Below, in pieces: positions 1-9,816 of a DNA stretch of 64,000 nt. Position 1 is the first letter of the stretch. Every line of letters starts with the position of its first letter. The notes beneath the pieces were generated by a model that saw nothing but the letters and a program-made list of their open reading frames with translations, was not told where the DNA came from and did not search any database. Made by a program: the position numbers and the translations under genes. This DNA comes from Rhodobiaceae bacterium UBA4490 (GTDB lineage Bacteria > Pseudomonadota > Alphaproteobacteria > Parvibaculales > Parvibaculaceae): assembly GCA_002389665.1 (NCBI GenBank), contig DGNO01000002.1, forward strand, positions 319,624 to 383,623, given 5' to 3'.

Positions 1-1079
1 GGCTGCGTCTGCCCCAGGGCAGCGAGCGCGGCGCGCATGGAAGCGGGGTTGGCGTTATAGCTCTCATCGATCAGCAGGAAATCGTACTTGCCGCCTTTGA
101 TGTGGCGCCGCCCGCCGCGCCCGGAAGGCGGCGTCAGATCGGCCAGCTTCAGCAGCGCGCGCGCCATGTCCCCGCCCACCGCTTCGACCGCACCGAGAAC
201 GGCCAGCGAGTTGAAAACGATGTGCTGCCCCGGAATGCCGAGCTTATAGGTCACCCCTTCCCCGGCAACGGACGCGCAGACGCAGGAACAGGCTTCATGC
301 AGCACGGATTTTTCAAGATGGATATCCGCTGCCTCATCCGCCCCGAAGCTGAGAAGGCTGACATTCGGCACTTTCTCCGCCACTGCCTTCAGCCGCGTGA
401 AATGCGGATTGTCGCGGTTTAGAATTGCCGTGCCGCCCGCCTTAAGGCCTGCAAAGATTTCCGCTTTTGCATCGGCGATTTCTTCAACGCTGTTGAAGAA
501 CTCAAGATGTACCGGCTCGACCGTCGTAATGATGGCGACATCAGGCTCTACCATTTTCGAGAGCGGGGTGATTTCCCCGGCATGGTTCATACCGATTTCG
601 AAAATGCCGAATTCCGTTTCCGCGGGCATGCGCGCCAGCGACAGCGGCACGCCCCAATGATTGTTGTAAGAGGCTGCCGACGCATGGGCCTGGCCCTGAC
701 CGGCGAAAATATGCAAGAGCGCTTCTTTCGTGCCCGTCTTGCCGACGCTGCCCGTCACCGCAATGATCTTAGCCTTAGTGCGCGCGCGGGCAGCCCGGCC
801 GAGCGCCTGAAGCGCGGCAAGCGTATCCTCGACGATAAGAAGCGGACCGGCAGCACGCATCGCCTCGGTCGGCCGGGAAACAAGCGCGGCGGCGGCTCCC
901 GCCTCAAAGGCCTGGCCGACATACGCATGACCATCGCTATTGTCGCCGTCGAGCGCCACAAAAAGATCGCCGGGCTCGAGCGTGCGCGTGTCGATGGAAA
1001 CGCCGCTTGCCGAGAACGCTGCCGTCAGCTCGCCGCCCGTGGCCTTCACTGCCTCTTCACCGGTCCAAAGCGCGCTCAT
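1..1079 (-). CDS. murF: UDP-N-acetylmuramoyl-tripeptide--D-alanyl-D-alanine ligase (MurF), 3' end missing
   Basis: MurF is the cytoplasmic ATP-dependent ligase that adds D-Ala-D-Ala to UDP-MurNAc-tripeptide, the last soluble peptide step of peptidoglycan synthesis. About 359 N-terminal residues are present and the C-terminus lies outside the window. Reading the minus strand gives a Mur ligase N-terminal domain (residues 1 to ~85, with GDLFVALDG), a P-loop near residue 105 (TGSVGKTGTKE) and the central-domain stretch EIGMNHAGEI typical of MurF. The start ATG overlaps the murE stop in an ATGA arrangement, which fixes the start and implies translational coupling in the dcw operon. The family is clear; only the missing end is unknown. 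Confidence 0.93.
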   Translation of the reverse strand, partial: MSALWTGEEAVKATGGELTAAFSASGVSIDTRTLEPGDLFVALDGDNSDGHAYVGQAFEAGAAAALVSRPTEAMRAAGPLLIVEDTLAALQALGRAARARTKAKIIAVTGSVGKTGTKEALLHIFAGQGQAHASAASYNNHWGVPLSLARMPAETEFGIFEIGMNHAGEITPLSKMVEPDVAIITTVEPVHLEFFNSVEEIADAKAEIFAGLKAGGTAILNRDNPHFTRLKAVAEKVPNVSLLSFGADEAADIHLEKSVLHEACSCVCASVAGEGVTYKLGIPGQHIVFNSLAVLGAVEAVGGDMARALLKLADLTPPSGRGGRRHIKGGKYDFLLIDESYNANPASMRAALAALGQTQ

Positions 1080-2560
1080 GCCTGCCCTCCCATTTTCTGA
1101 AGAGCAGAAGCCACCGCTTCATGATCGGAAAAAGGAATAGTCTTCGCGCCGATCGTCTGACCCGTTTCATGGCCTTTGCCGGCAACGACGAGCACATCGC
1201 CCGCGCCAAGCGCGTCCATGGCAATGCGGATCGCCTCGGCCCGGTCGCCGATCTCCACCGCCTCCGGCGCGCCTGCCATGATTTCCGCACGGATCGCAGC
1301 CGGTTTTTCGGAACGCGGATTGTCGTCGGTCACGAACACGCCGTCCGCAAGTTCGGCAGCAATCCGGCCCATTTCCGGGCGTTTGCCTTTATCCCTGTCC
1401 CCGCCGCAGCCGAAAACGACAAGCAGCCGCCCCTTGGCATGGGGGCGCAGCGCGTTCAGCGCATTGGCAAGAGCGTCTGGCGTATGGGCATAATCGATGA
1501 AGACGCTGGCACCGTTTTCAAGATGCGCCGCCTCTTCCAGCCGCCCGCGCACACCGCGCAGCGAGGAAAGCGCTTCGAATGTTTTGCCCACCTCCGCGCC
1601 GCAACCGATGACGAGCCCGGCTGCGACAAGCGCGTTCGAGGCCTGAAACTCACCCACTAGCGGCAGGTCGATTTCGTAATGCTCACCCTTATGGATGATC
1701 TGCAGCGTCTGACCGCGCGGATGCGCGCGCACACCTTCAAGGCAAATATCCTGCCCGCGCCGCCCGACCGCAATGATCCGGTGCCCGCGCGCCCAGGAGA
1801 CGGCTTCGAATTCGGCAAACTGATCGGCATCGGCATTGAGCACCGCCACACCGCCCGGCCCCATCACCTCGCCGAAAAGCCGGAGCTTGGCATAAAGGTA
1901 ATCGCCGAATGTGGCGTGATAATCCATATGATCGCGGGTGATATTCGTGAAGGCTGCCGCCGTAATTTTCACCCCGTCCATGCGGTGCTGCGCCAGCCCA
2001 TGGCTTGAAGCTTCCATAGCCAGCATGGCGATGCCTTCGCCTGCCAGCGCCGCGAGTTCTTTTTGAAGACGCACGGGATCCGGCGTCGTAAAGCCGAGCG
2101 GTCGCGTTTCTCCCGCCGTCTCGATGCCGAGCGTGCCGAGGCTTGCCGCCTTCAGCCCTTGCAACTCCCAAAGCTGGCGCGTGAAAGAGGCAATGGAGGT
2201 CTTACCGTTCGTGCCCGTGACAGCCGCCACCGTTTCAGGCTGAGCGCCATAAAAGCGCGCCGCCATCAGCGCAAAGCGCCGGCGGGGATTGCGGTCGATG
2301 AGATGCGGCACAGTCAATGCGTCGGCGCCGGTCTCAGGCCCGCTCAGGATCGCGGCGGCGCCTTTATCCAGCGCATCGGCAATGAACTTGGCGCCGTCCA
2401 CATTCACGCCAGGCAGAGCCGCGAACAAATAGCCGGGCGCGACCTCACGGCTATCCGCCGTCAGGCCGGCAATGTCCACCCCATCCCCATTGGGGAGGGC
2501 GGCGCCCGGTCCTATCAGTTCGTTCAGCTCCATGACCTGCGTCATTCCTTTCAGCTTCAT
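1076..2560 (-). CDS. murE: UDP-N-acetylmuramoyl-L-alanyl-D-glutamate--2,6-diaminopimelate ligase (MurE)
   Basis: MurE ligates the third stem-peptide residue onto UDP-MurNAc-L-Ala-D-Glu in the cytoplasm. The 494-residue protein shows the ATP-binding loop GTNGKTS at residues 116-122 and the signature DNPR at 413-416, which in this family marks the meso-diaminopimelate-specific enzymes of Gram-negatives rather than lysine-specific ones. Its ATG overlaps the ftsI stop by four bases (ATGA) and its stop overlaps murF, so it sits in the middle of a coupled run. In-frame ATGs at codons 6 and 10 are alternative starts; the coupled first ATG is preferred. Length is normal for the family. Confidence 0.95.
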   Translation of the reverse strand: MKLKGMTQVMELNELIGPGAALPNGDGVDIAGLTADSREVAPGYLFAALPGVNVDGAKFIADALDKGAAAILSGPETGADALTVPHLIDRNPRRRFALMAARFYGAQPETVAAVTGTNGKTSIASFTRQLWELQGLKAASLGTLGIETAGETRPLGFTTPDPVRLQKELAALAGEGIAMLAMEASSHGLAQHRMDGVKITAAAFTNITRDHMDYHATFGDYLYAKLRLFGEVMGPGGVAVLNADADQFAEFEAVSWARGHRIIAVGRRGQDICLEGVRAHPRGQTLQIIHKGEHYEIDLPLVGEFQASNALVAAGLVIGCGAEVGKTFEALSSLRGVRGRLEEAAHLENGASVFIDYAHTPDALANALNALRPHAKGRLLVVFGCGGDRDKGKRPEMGRIAAELADGVFVTDDNPRSEKPAAIRAEIMAGAPEAVEIGDRAEAIRIAMDALGAGDVLVVAGKGHETGQTIGAKTIPFSDHEAVASALQKMGGQA

Positions 2561-4290
2561 TCAGCCCGGATCAGACTGGCTTCCTGCACCGGCGACACCC
2601 AGCGCTCTGTGGGCTTCACGCCCAGGAGCGGGGCAATACGCTGCACGATGCGCCCGGTAAGCGGGGCCGCATTCCAACCAGCCGTTGCATATCCAAAGGT
2701 TTCCTTCGTGCCTTTCGGCTCATCCAACACAACCAACATGGCAAATTGAGGGTCATTTGCGGGGAAAGCGGACAAAAATGAGGTGATGAGAGACTTTTTC
2801 GAATAGCCGCCCGCCACAGCCTTTTCCGCCGTGCCGGTTTTCCCCATCACCGGATAACCCGGCACATCCGCATTGCTCCCGGTGCCTTCTTCCACGACAA
2901 GGCGCATCAGCGCGCGCATCGCAAGACTGGTCTTTTCTGAAATGACCTGCGGGCCTGCCGCCGGCACCTTTTGGCGCAGGAAGGTCGGTGTCACCTTGTA
3001 ACCGCCATTGACGAGCGTCGCACCTGCCGCCGTGACCTGCAGCGGGGTCACGGAAAGCCCGTGCCCGTAGGAAATCGTCATCATAGAGATGTCGGTCCAG
3101 GGATGGGGCAGAAGCGGCGTACCCGATTCCGGCAACTCGATCCCCGCGCGCGTCAAAAGGCCGAGTTTGCCGAGAAAAGCCCGGTGCTCTTCCCGGCCCA
3201 CATCCATCGCCATTTTTGCGGTGCCGATATTCGAGGAATGCATGAAGATTTCCGGCACCGACATCCAGCGGCGCTGGGCGTGATAATCATTGATCGTGAA
3301 GCGGGCAACGCGGATCGGCTCGCGCGCATCATATTCCTGCGCAAGGCTCACCCGCCCGCTTTCAAGCGCCGCAGCCGTGGTGAACGCCTTGAAGGTCGAG
3401 CCCATCTCATAAACACCGAGGCTTGCCCGGTTGAAGCGGGCAAAATCGCTCGAGGCCGTGGGATCGTTCGGGTCGAAATCGGGCAGCGAGGCCATCGCCA
3501 TCACCTCGCCAGAGCGCACATCGACAACGACGCCGGAAGCCGCCTTGGCGGAAAAGGTTTTCATCGCCTCCGACAGCTCGCCGGTCAAAATGTGTTGCAC
3601 ACGCAGATCGATGGAAAGATCGACGGGCTTGCCCTGCTCTGCCTCCGCGCGCGTGTCGAGATATTTCTCGATGCCGGAAATGCCGCGATTGTCGATATCC
3701 ACATAGCCGAGCACATGAGCCGCCGCACGGCCGTTCGGATAGACCCGCTTCAGCTCGCGGCGGAAATCGATCCCCGGAATACCGAGATTATGAATGGCAT
3801 ATTGCTGGCGCGGCGAAAGATCCCGCTTCAGCCAGACGAAGGCGCGTCCGCTGGAAAGATCGCCGCGCAGCTTTTCTTCATCGAGTTCCGGCAGCACACG
3901 AGCGATCTGGCGCGCCGCTTCCACAGGAGAAAGCACCTTGCGCGCATCGGCAAAAAGCGAAGCGGTAATGATATCCGTCGCCATAATCTCGCCGTTCCGG
4001 TCCACGATATCGGGCCGGGCGGCCTGCACCGGCGCGGGCGGCACATAAGCATGGCGCACATCAGCGTCGGAAGCTGCGCCCAAAAGCGCAAGACGCCCCG
4101 CCACAACGGCGAAGGCGCCGACAAAAAAGACGAGAGCCAGCGAAAGCCGCCGCCGCCCACCATCCAGCACCCGCGCTTCGGGCTCATATGTACTGGAGGA
4201 AGCAAAATCCGGCCGGGCGATCATGTCATAGCCGATACCTGCAGCCCGCGGCCCACGCCCTTGTTTAGATGAAAACCCGCGCGTCATCAC
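2557..4290 (-). CDS. ftsI: Division-specific peptidoglycan transpeptidase FtsI (PBP3)
   Basis: FtsI is the class B penicillin-binding protein that cross-links septal peptidoglycan in the periplasm. The 577-residue protein has a ~48-residue basic cytoplasmic N-terminus, one membrane anchor at about 49-72, a PBP dimerisation domain, then the transpeptidase domain. The three catalytic motifs are visible: STFK at 298-301 with the acylated serine, SSN at 352-354, and KTGT at 484-487. It overlaps ftsL upstream and murE downstream by ATGA junctions. A second ATG at codon 2 is equally possible as start. Nothing is odd about its length or motifs. Confidence 0.95.
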   Translation of the reverse strand: MMTRGFSSKQGRGPRAAGIGYDMIARPDFASSSTYEPEARVLDGGRRRLSLALVFFVGAFAVVAGRLALLGAASDADVRHAYVPPAPVQAARPDIVDRNGEIMATDIITASLFADARKVLSPVEAARQIARVLPELDEEKLRGDLSSGRAFVWLKRDLSPRQQYAIHNLGIPGIDFRRELKRVYPNGRAAAHVLGYVDIDNRGISGIEKYLDTRAEAEQGKPVDLSIDLRVQHILTGELSEAMKTFSAKAASGVVVDVRSGEVMAMASLPDFDPNDPTASSDFARFNRASLGVYEMGSTFKAFTTAAALESGRVSLAQEYDAREPIRVARFTINDYHAQRRWMSVPEIFMHSSNIGTAKMAMDVGREEHRAFLGKLGLLTRAGIELPESGTPLLPHPWTDISMMTISYGHGLSVTPLQVTAAGATLVNGGYKVTPTFLRQKVPAAGPQVISEKTSLAMRALMRLVVEEGTGSNADVPGYPVMGKTGTAEKAVAGGYSKKSLITSFLSAFPANDPQFAMLVVLDEPKGTKETFGYATAGWNAAPLTGRIVQRIAPLLGVKPTERWVSPVQEASLIRAE

Positions 4291-4646
4291 TGCACCCCCG
4301 TGCTTGGGGCGATGCCCGCATAGCCGCCGAGTGCCCGGCGCCCCGCCGGACCGAAGAAATCTTCATCGCGCGGCGGCATCGGCAAATCGTCGAAGGTAGC
4401 GATCTGCGAGGCATGGAGCGGCGCGAGCTGCAAATGACGGTCGGCCAATGCCTGCAGGCGGTCGGGCTGCGTCAAGTAGGAATGCTCGGCCCGCAACACG
4501 CGGATCGCGTCTTCCTCGTTCAAAATATCCTGCTGCAGTTTCGCCTGCGCATTTTCCTGCGCATCGATGCGGTACTTCACATTGTAAAGCACCACCGAGA
4601 GCGCGATGACGAGGATGAAGGAAAGGACATTCAAGAACCGGATCAT
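4287..4646 (-). CDS. ftsL: Cell division protein FtsL
   Basis: This 119-residue bitopic protein has a very short cytoplasmic tail, a membrane segment at residues ~4-22 and a periplasmic coiled coil rich in Q, E and R (about 27-70). That is the layout of FtsL, which with FtsB and FtsQ activates the septal synthase. FtsL is poorly conserved in sequence, so the call rests on size, topology and its invariant place between rsmH and ftsI. Both junctions are 4-base overlaps. The last ~45 residues are proline/glycine-rich and probably disordered. Confidence 0.85.
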   Translation of the reverse strand: MIRFLNVLSFILVIALSVVLYNVKYRIDAQENAQAKLQQDILNEEDAIRVLRAEHSYLTQPDRLQALADRHLQLAPLHASQIATFDDLPMPPRDEDFFGPAGRRALGGYAGIAPSTGVQ

Positions 4647-5656
4647 AGCGTGCCCTCCAGTTGCGGCGCTTTGCCAAGACCAAGCGAGGCAAAGTCGAGC
4701 GGCAGGGCCGGTGCGCCGCTGCGCACACCTGCGCGCAGCTTCGCCGAACGGGCTCGGGGATTATCTTGAGCTTCCGCTTCGCTTGCCGCCCGCGCGCCGC
4801 GAAAAAGCAACGAGAAGGAAGCCAGCGCCCCTTCTTCGGGCAGCGGCATATGCCGGGAGACGGCGCGCTGCGCGCCCGACCGCTCGGCCAGGAATTTCTT
4901 GACGATCCTGTCTTCCAGCGAATGGAAAGCGACAACGGCAAGGCGTCCGCCTTCGCGCAAAAGATTCTCCGCGCCGCTCAAACCCCGTGCCAGCTCGCGC
5001 AGCTCGTCATTGACGAAAATGCGCAACGCCTGAAACGTGCGCGTTGCCGGATGAATGCGCGAAGCGCCCCGCCCGCCCACGGCGCGCGAGACGATCTCGG
5101 CAAGCTCGCCAGTGCGCGTGATCTTTTCCTTGCCGCGCGCCTGCACGATGGCGCGGGCGACGGCGCGGGATTTCTTTTCTTCGCCATAGATGAAGATGAT
5201 GCGCGCAAGCTCGGCTTCCTCGCATTCATTGACGACATCGGCCGCGCTCGGCCCGGCGCTTGCCATGCGCATGTCGAGCGGCCCGTCGGCCATGAAGGAA
5301 AAGCCGCGCCCGGCCTGATCGAGCTGCATGGAAGAAACCCCCACGTCGAGCGCGACGCCATCCACCGCCGCGACGCCGCGCTCGTGGAGCAAGGCCTCCA
5401 TATCACCGAAACACCCTTCAACGAGGGTGAGACGGCCGCCAAATTCCTTTTCGATTACCCGCCCGCGCGCCAGCGCTTCGGGGTCCCGGTCGATCGCATA
5501 GACCTTGCAATCGGCTTCCTCGAGAATGGCCCGCGTATAGCCGCCCGCCCCGAACGTTCCATCGACATAGATCCCGCCATCTTTGGGCGCCAGACAGTCG
5601 AGCACATCGCGAAGCATCACCGGCACATGAAGGGCGGATGGTTCACGTTCGCTCAC
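4643..5656 (-). CDS. rsmH: 16S rRNA (cytosine(1402)-N(4))-methyltransferase RsmH
   Basis: RsmH (formerly MraW) uses S-adenosylmethionine to methylate N4 of C1402 in the decoding centre of 16S rRNA. The 337-residue sequence begins with the typical [11 protein letters not shown] stretch and has the SAM-binding glycine motif GTFGAGGYT at about residues 34-42, followed by the acidic AIDRDPEAL strand. A family-specific internal region and the [10 protein letters not shown] block lie towards the C-terminus. It overlaps mraZ by four bases upstream and ftsL downstream, the standard dcw order. Start and length agree with the family. Confidence 0.95.
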   Translation of the reverse strand: MSEREPSALHVPVMLRDVLDCLAPKDGGIYVDGTFGAGGYTRAILEEADCKVYAIDRDPEALARGRVIEKEFGGRLTLVEGCFGDMEALLHERGVAAVDGVALDVGVSSMQLDQAGRGFSFMADGPLDMRMASAGPSAADVVNECEEAELARIIFIYGEEKKSRAVARAIVQARGKEKITRTGELAEIVSRAVGGRGASRIHPATRTFQALRIFVNDELRELARGLSGAENLLREGGRLAVVAFHSLEDRIVKKFLAERSGAQRAVSRHMPLPEEGALASFSLLFRGARAASEAEAQDNPRARSAKLRAGVRSGAPALPLDFASLGLGKAPQLEGTL

Positions 5657-6180
5657 TGCGCACCTCCACTCTGGCCGCCACCTTGCCCGCCGCTGCTGGG
5701 CGGCTGCACGGTGCGCGAGCCGGTCAGCGCGGAAAAAGCATCCGACAAGAGGCCCGTATGGCCGCTTGCCTGACGCAGCGCCTCGGCGCGGAAGGCCTCA
5801 TAGCCGCTCGGGCTCCAAAGCTGGAATTTGTTGGTCATGCCCACAAAGGTCACCTGATCCGTGATCCCGGCGTGATCCATAAACTCGCGCGGCAGCACCA
5901 CGCGCCCGTCCCCGTCGAACATCAGATCGACCGCGTTGCCCACCAGAATGGCGGCGAGCTGGTCCCGCTCCGGCGAGAAGGGCGGCAGCTTGTTCAAAAT
6001 GGCATCGATTTCTGCGGTGAAGGCCGGCCCGCCCCCTTCCAGGAACTGCCCGAGGAAGGAGGGAAAACACGTCATGCCGTTGAAACCCTGAGCCGCAACG
6101 ACCGCACGAAATTTGGCGGGGACGGAGACACGGCCCTTGGCGTCAACTTTATTCGTGAATGTGCCGCGAAAGGACTCCAT
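5653..6180 (-). CDS. mraZ: Transcriptional regulator MraZ
   Basis: MraZ is a DNA-binding protein with two AbrB-like swapped-hairpin domains that in E. coli represses its own dcw operon by binding TGGG repeats. The 175-residue protein starts with the [17 protein letters not shown] type of opening, and a second copy of the fold lies around residues 85-130. The last ~20 residues are an unusual Gly/Ser/Gln tail. It is the first gene of the six-gene operon, and a run of TGGG repeats sits about 80-115 bases upstream, consistent with autoregulation. Confidence 0.93.
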   Translation of the reverse strand: MESFRGTFTNKVDAKGRVSVPAKFRAVVAAQGFNGMTCFPSFLGQFLEGGGPAFTAEIDAILNKLPPFSPERDQLAAILVGNAVDLMFDGDGRVVLPREFMDHAGITDQVTFVGMTNKFQLWSPSGYEAFRAEALRQASGHTGLLSDAFSALTGSRTVQPPSSGGQGGGQSGGAQ

Positions 6181-6250
6181 CGCCCGCCAAATCCCCCATT
6201 CCGGGTTGAAGGCTCCCCCTGCCCGCAGAGCCCGGTCTACCGCCCCTCGT

Positions 6251-6297
6251 ACGGGACATCATGGGATACCATGGGAAATCATGGGTAGTCAATGGGA
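6251..6297. promoter_or_regulatory. MraZ operator: ten-base-spaced TGGG repeats
   Basis: Reading the plus strand, TGGG occurs at 6262, 6272, 6282 and 6293, each preceded by A or CA, with one degenerate copy (CGGG) at 6252. The unit is thus about ten bases, one helical turn, as known for the MraZ boxes of other bacteria (TGGGN separated by five bases). The array lies 80-115 bases upstream of mraZ and covers its predicted promoter. The remaining upstream stretch 6298-6500 shows no gene; it is comparatively AT-rich around 6350-6400. Confidence 0.8.
6263..6292 (-). promoter_or_regulatory. Predicted promoter of the mraZ-dcw operon
   Basis: On the minus strand a -35 hexamer TTGACT (6287-6292) is followed after 18 bases by TATCCC (6263-6268). 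The -35 is good and the -10 weak. Both hexamers are interleaved with the TGGG repeats, so MraZ bound there would block RNA polymerase. The position about 75 bases upstream of the mraZ start is reasonable. It is a visual match only. Confidence 0.45.
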
Positions 6298-6501
6298 TTG
6301 GATAGGTATTCGGCGGATTTCTGCGGGTTTACACTGTCTTAACGAAGATGGCAAAACGCAATTTATTTGAGAACATAAATAGAACAAAAGAATAGATTCC
6401 ATGAGCGCCCATAGCGTCCCGGCCCGGGCCATGAATGCCCGCCCGTTACCGCCGCCGCCCGCTAAAGGGCAGTTCCTTGCCGTTTTATGGAAAAATCAGG
6501 C

Positions 6502-6884
<383 letters not shown>

Positions 6885-6891
6885 GGGGGGG

Positions 6892-6920
6892 AAAGTGGGC
6901 TGCCCTGCCTTCCGCGTCAA
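6892..6920 (-). promoter_or_regulatory. Promoter of rnpB
   Basis: On the minus strand TTGACG (6915-6920) is separated by exactly 17 bases from CACTTT (6892-6897), and the mature 5' end of RNase P RNA begins about eight bases further on. The -35 matches consensus in five of six positions. Spacing and position relative to a well-defined RNA end make this one of the more reliable promoters in the window. Confidence 0.7.
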
Positions 6921-7028
6921 GCGCCAGCGCAGTTTCCCTTGCGTAAAATTCGGCTCTGTTGGTTGCGCTTTGCAACCTGCCGCCCCACATGAGCGCCATC
7001 CAATTATCAATCAACATGAGGAAACACC

Positions 7029-7991
7029 ATGAAAGCGGCTGTGCAATATGAACTCGGCGGACCCGATGTGCTGCGCTATGAGGAAATCCCCGATCCCGTC
7101 TGCGGCGAAAACGATGTCCGCATCAAGGTCGAGGCGGTCTCCATCGAAGGGGGCGACACGCTGCACCGGGCCGGCACGCCGCTGCCCGCCAAACCCCATG
7201 TCGTGGGCTATCAGGCTGCCGGCGAGGTCATCGAAATCGGCAAAAACGTCAAAGGCTACGAACTCGGCCAGAAGGTCGTCACCGTCAACGCCGCCGGCTC
7301 CCATGCGGAGCAGCGCGTGGTGCCCTATCTCACCGCCTTTCAAATTCCGGGCGGCCTCTCGGTAGAAGAAGCAGCCACCGTGCCCATCCCCTTCGGTACC
7401 GCCCATGACTGCCTTTTCGAATTCGGCCGCTTGAAGAAAGGCGAGACCGTCCTCATTCAGGCAGGCGCCTCCGCCGTCGGCCTTGCCGCCATTCAGCTTG
7501 CCAAACGCGCGGGCGCGAGGGTCATCGCCACGGCGTCGGATGAAAAGAAGCTCGAAGCGGCAAAGAAACTCGGTCTCGATCACGGCATCAATTACGTCAC
7601 CCAGGACCTCGTGAAAGAAGTCATGCGTCTGACGGACAATAAAGGCGTCGATCTCGTCGTCGATCCGGTGGGCGGCAGCACGCTGGAAAAGAGCATCTCC
7701 TCGCTCGGCCATAGAGGCCGCGTCTCCTGGATGGGCAGCGCCGGCCGGGAAAAGATCAGCTACGATCTCTCCACCCTGGCGCCGGGCAATCGCTCCATTA
7801 CCGGCATCTTCTTCGGCGGGGAAATCATTACCGACCGCGTGCAAAAGCTGGTGCGCGATCTTCTGGCCGATGTCGCCAAAGGTGAGCTGAAAGTCGTGCT
7901 CGACAAGACCTTCAAGCTTTCAGAGGCCGCCGAAGCGCATAGCTATATCGAAAGCCGTAAAGCGGTCGGCCGTGTACTGATGAAACCCTAA
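7029..7991 (+). CDS. Zinc-independent quinone oxidoreductase-like MDR protein
   Basis: A 320-residue member of the medium-chain dehydrogenase/reductase superfamily: an N-terminal GroES-like domain (about 1-115) then a Rossmann domain with the NADPH-binding stretch VLIQAGASAVGLAAIQLAK near residues 140-160. The catalytic-zinc ligands and the structural-zinc cysteine cluster of alcohol dehydrogenases are absent, which places it with the quinone oxidoreductase (Qor) group reducing quinones or enones with NADPH. The actual substrate cannot be told. GAGGAA lies six bases before the ATG. It stands alone between rnpB and the convergent amidase gene. Confidence 0.85.
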   Translation: MKAAVQYELGGPDVLRYEEIPDPVCGENDVRIKVEAVSIEGGDTLHRAGTPLPAKPHVVGYQAAGEVIEIGKNVKGYELGQKVVTVNAAGSHAEQRVVPYLTAFQIPGGLSVEEAATVPIPFGTAHDCLFEFGRLKKGETVLIQAGASAVGLAAIQLAKRAGARVIATASDEKKLEAAKKLGLDHGINYVTQDLVKEVMRLTDNKGVDLVVDPVGGSTLEKSISSLGHRGRVSWMGSAGREKISYDLSTLAPGNRSITGIFFGGEIITDRVQKLVRDLLADVAKGELKVVLDKTFKLSEAAEAHSYIESRKAVGRVLMKP

Positions 7992-8044
7992 AAAGCTGCG
8001 CCGCGCCTTGCGCCGGAAGGTGTGAGGCGCGGCTGCGCTTTTCA

Positions 8045-8776
8045 TTACCCTCCCAGCGCGTCACGCAGCAGCCGGAGCGTTGCAACCGTCGACACATCGG
8101 CAATGCCATCGACCTGCGCCGGGCGGAAATGGCGCTGAAAAGCCTTCACCACCGCTTCGGTTTTTGCATCGAAGACGCCGAGTACCTCAATCCCATAACC
8201 ATAATCGGCAAGCTGAAACTGCAGCTCGGCCACCGTATCGCCCCTATCGCCCCGCTGCAGCACCGGGCCATCGACGATGTCCTGAGGCGCCACCCAATGG
8301 CCGATCCCGGCTTTGGCAAGCCGGGCCCAAGGAAACTTTTCGCCGGGGTCCGCTTTGCGCTCCGGCGCGACATCGGAATGGCCGAGCACCCGCGCAGGCG
8401 CAATCTCATGGCGCGCTAGAATATCGAGACACAGCGCTTCGACGGCGGCGATTTGCGGATCGGCAAAATCCGGATAACCGAAATCATGGCCGCCATTGAC
8501 GATTTCGATGCCGATGGAACAGCTGTTGATGTCGCTTTGCCCGCCCCAGCTTGCAACACCCGCATGCCAGGCGCGGCGCTCCTCAGGCACAAGGCGCAAG
8601 ACACGGCCGTCTTCTTCCACGATATAATGCGCGCTCACCTTGGCGTTTGCATCGCAAAGCCGCGCCCGCGCGGCCTCGCCCGTCTCCATGCCGGTGTAAT
8701 GCAAAAGCAGCATGTCGATGGGCGCGCGCCGTTCTTCATGGTTCGGCGACGGGCACTCGGTAATCTGGAGGCTCAT
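8045..8776 (-). CDS. N-acetylmuramoyl-L-alanine amidase (AmpD/AmiD type) with peptidoglycan-binding domain
   Basis: A 243-residue protein with an Amidase_2 domain (about 18-160) and a C-terminal PG_binding_1 domain (about 175-240, containing LQRGDRGDTVAELQ). Candidate zinc ligands of the AmpD fold are visible in LLHYTG, in the LGHSDVAP stretch and the following DPGEKFPW. No signal peptide or lipobox is seen, so a cytoplasmic, AmpD-like role in recycling anhydro-muropeptides is likely, although the wall-binding domain is more usual in exported enzymes. Its ATG overlaps the stop of the upstream DMT exporter by four bases, so the two are co-translated. Confidence 0.88.
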   Translation of the reverse strand: MSLQITECPSPNHEERRAPIDMLLLHYTGMETGEAARARLCDANAKVSAHYIVEEDGRVLRLVPEERRAWHAGVASWGGQSDINSCSIGIEIVNGGHDFGYPDFADPQIAAVEALCLDILARHEIAPARVLGHSDVAPERKADPGEKFPWARLAKAGIGHWVAPQDIVDGPVLQRGDRGDTVAELQFQLADYGYGIEVLGVFDAKTEAVVKAFQRHFRPAQVDGIADVSTVATLRLLRDALGG

Positions 8777-9654
8777 GCCTTGGACTCCATTGCCGTCGGC
8801 ACCCCTTTCTTTGCCTGGCGCAGCGTCACGATGAAGACGCCGGCCAGCGCCACCGCCGCGCCGATACCCATGCGCAGCGTCAGCGTTTCGCCGAGCAGCA
8901 GCACCGCAAAGGTCACGGTAAAGAGCGGAGCAAGCAACGTCAGCGGCGCGGTTTGCGAGACCTCATAGCGTTGCAGCAGATAATAAATGCCCGCATGGCC
9001 AACCAGGCTGGAGGCAAAGGCCACATAGAAAATGCCCGACCATTCCAGCAGCGAGGCTGAGGCGATGGTTGCAAGCTGATCCTGCTCGGCGACAAGTGAG
9101 CCGGCCAGCAAAAGCGGGCAGGCGATAACGGCTACCCAGGCCTGCATTTCGAAAACGCCGACATTCTTGATCTGCCGCTGGAAGATCGTCCCCACCCCGC
9201 CCACAAGCGCGGAGAAGAACAGCACGATAACGCCGGTCAGATAATTGAATACCGCCGGATCGAAACTGATGATCGCAATGCCACCGAAAGAAAGCGCAAT
9301 GCCGGCCCAGCGCCGCCAGGTGATGAGCTCTTTCAGGAAGATCACGGACAGGATGGTAGAAATCGGCACGCCGAGCTGCGTAACGATGGCAACGACGGAG
9401 GCATCCGCCAGCGACAAACCGATAAAGAAGAGCCCGAAGCCCAAGGGCCCCGCGCAAAGCGCAATGATAATGACGTCGCGCATGCGCCCGTGATGGATCT
9501 TCAGGAACGGGAAAAGCACCAGAATTATGAGCCCGAAGCGCAGAGCGGCAAAAAGAAACGGCGGAAAATGCCCAAGACTCACCTTGCCCGCGATCAGGGC
9601 AAAGCCCCAGATCAGGTTGATCAGCACCATAAACGCAAGGTGTTGAGGGGTCAT
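8773..9654 (-). CDS. DMT-superfamily (EamA) membrane transporter
   Basis: A polytopic membrane protein of 293 residues with two EamA repeats, about ten hydrophobic helices, typical of drug/metabolite exporters. The start is placed at the ATG at 9654 (MTPQHLAFMV) because it leads straight into the first helix; an upstream TTG would add 22 residues of non-membrane sequence. The transported compound is unknown. The coupled amidase gene downstream raises the possibility of a muropeptide- or amino-acid-related substrate, but that is only context. Confidence 0.85.
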   Translation of the reverse strand: MTPQHLAFMVLINLIWGFALIAGKVSLGHFPPFLFAALRFGLIILVLFPFLKIHHGRMRDVIIIALCAGPLGFGLFFIGLSLADASVVAIVTQLGVPISTILSVIFLKELITWRRWAGIALSFGGIAIISFDPAVFNYLTGVIVLFFSALVGGVGTIFQRQIKNVGVFEMQAWVAVIACPLLLAGSLVAEQDQLATIASASLLEWSGIFYVAFASSLVGHAGIYYLLQRYEVSQTAPLTLLAPLFTVTFAVLLLGETLTLRMGIGAAVALAGVFIVTLRQAKKGVPTAMESKA

Positions 9655-9816
9655 GGGCGCACCGGCAGGGAGAGAGGAAAAGACGCTCGCGCTCTCCCCC
9701 GCGCACGGCGCCGAAAACAAAGCCCCGGGGCATGCCCGGGACCGGTTCTAAGCCTTCTAGCCTGTCGCCGCGCCAAGCGCAAAGCCTGCGCGGCAGAAAA
9801 CCTGGAATTGCTCCCC

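Noticed and set aside
9728..9737. Palindrome GGGCATGCCC as a terminator between the DMT exporter and the DjlA-like gene
   Set aside because: The stem is short, its extension is mismatched and no T-run follows on either strand.
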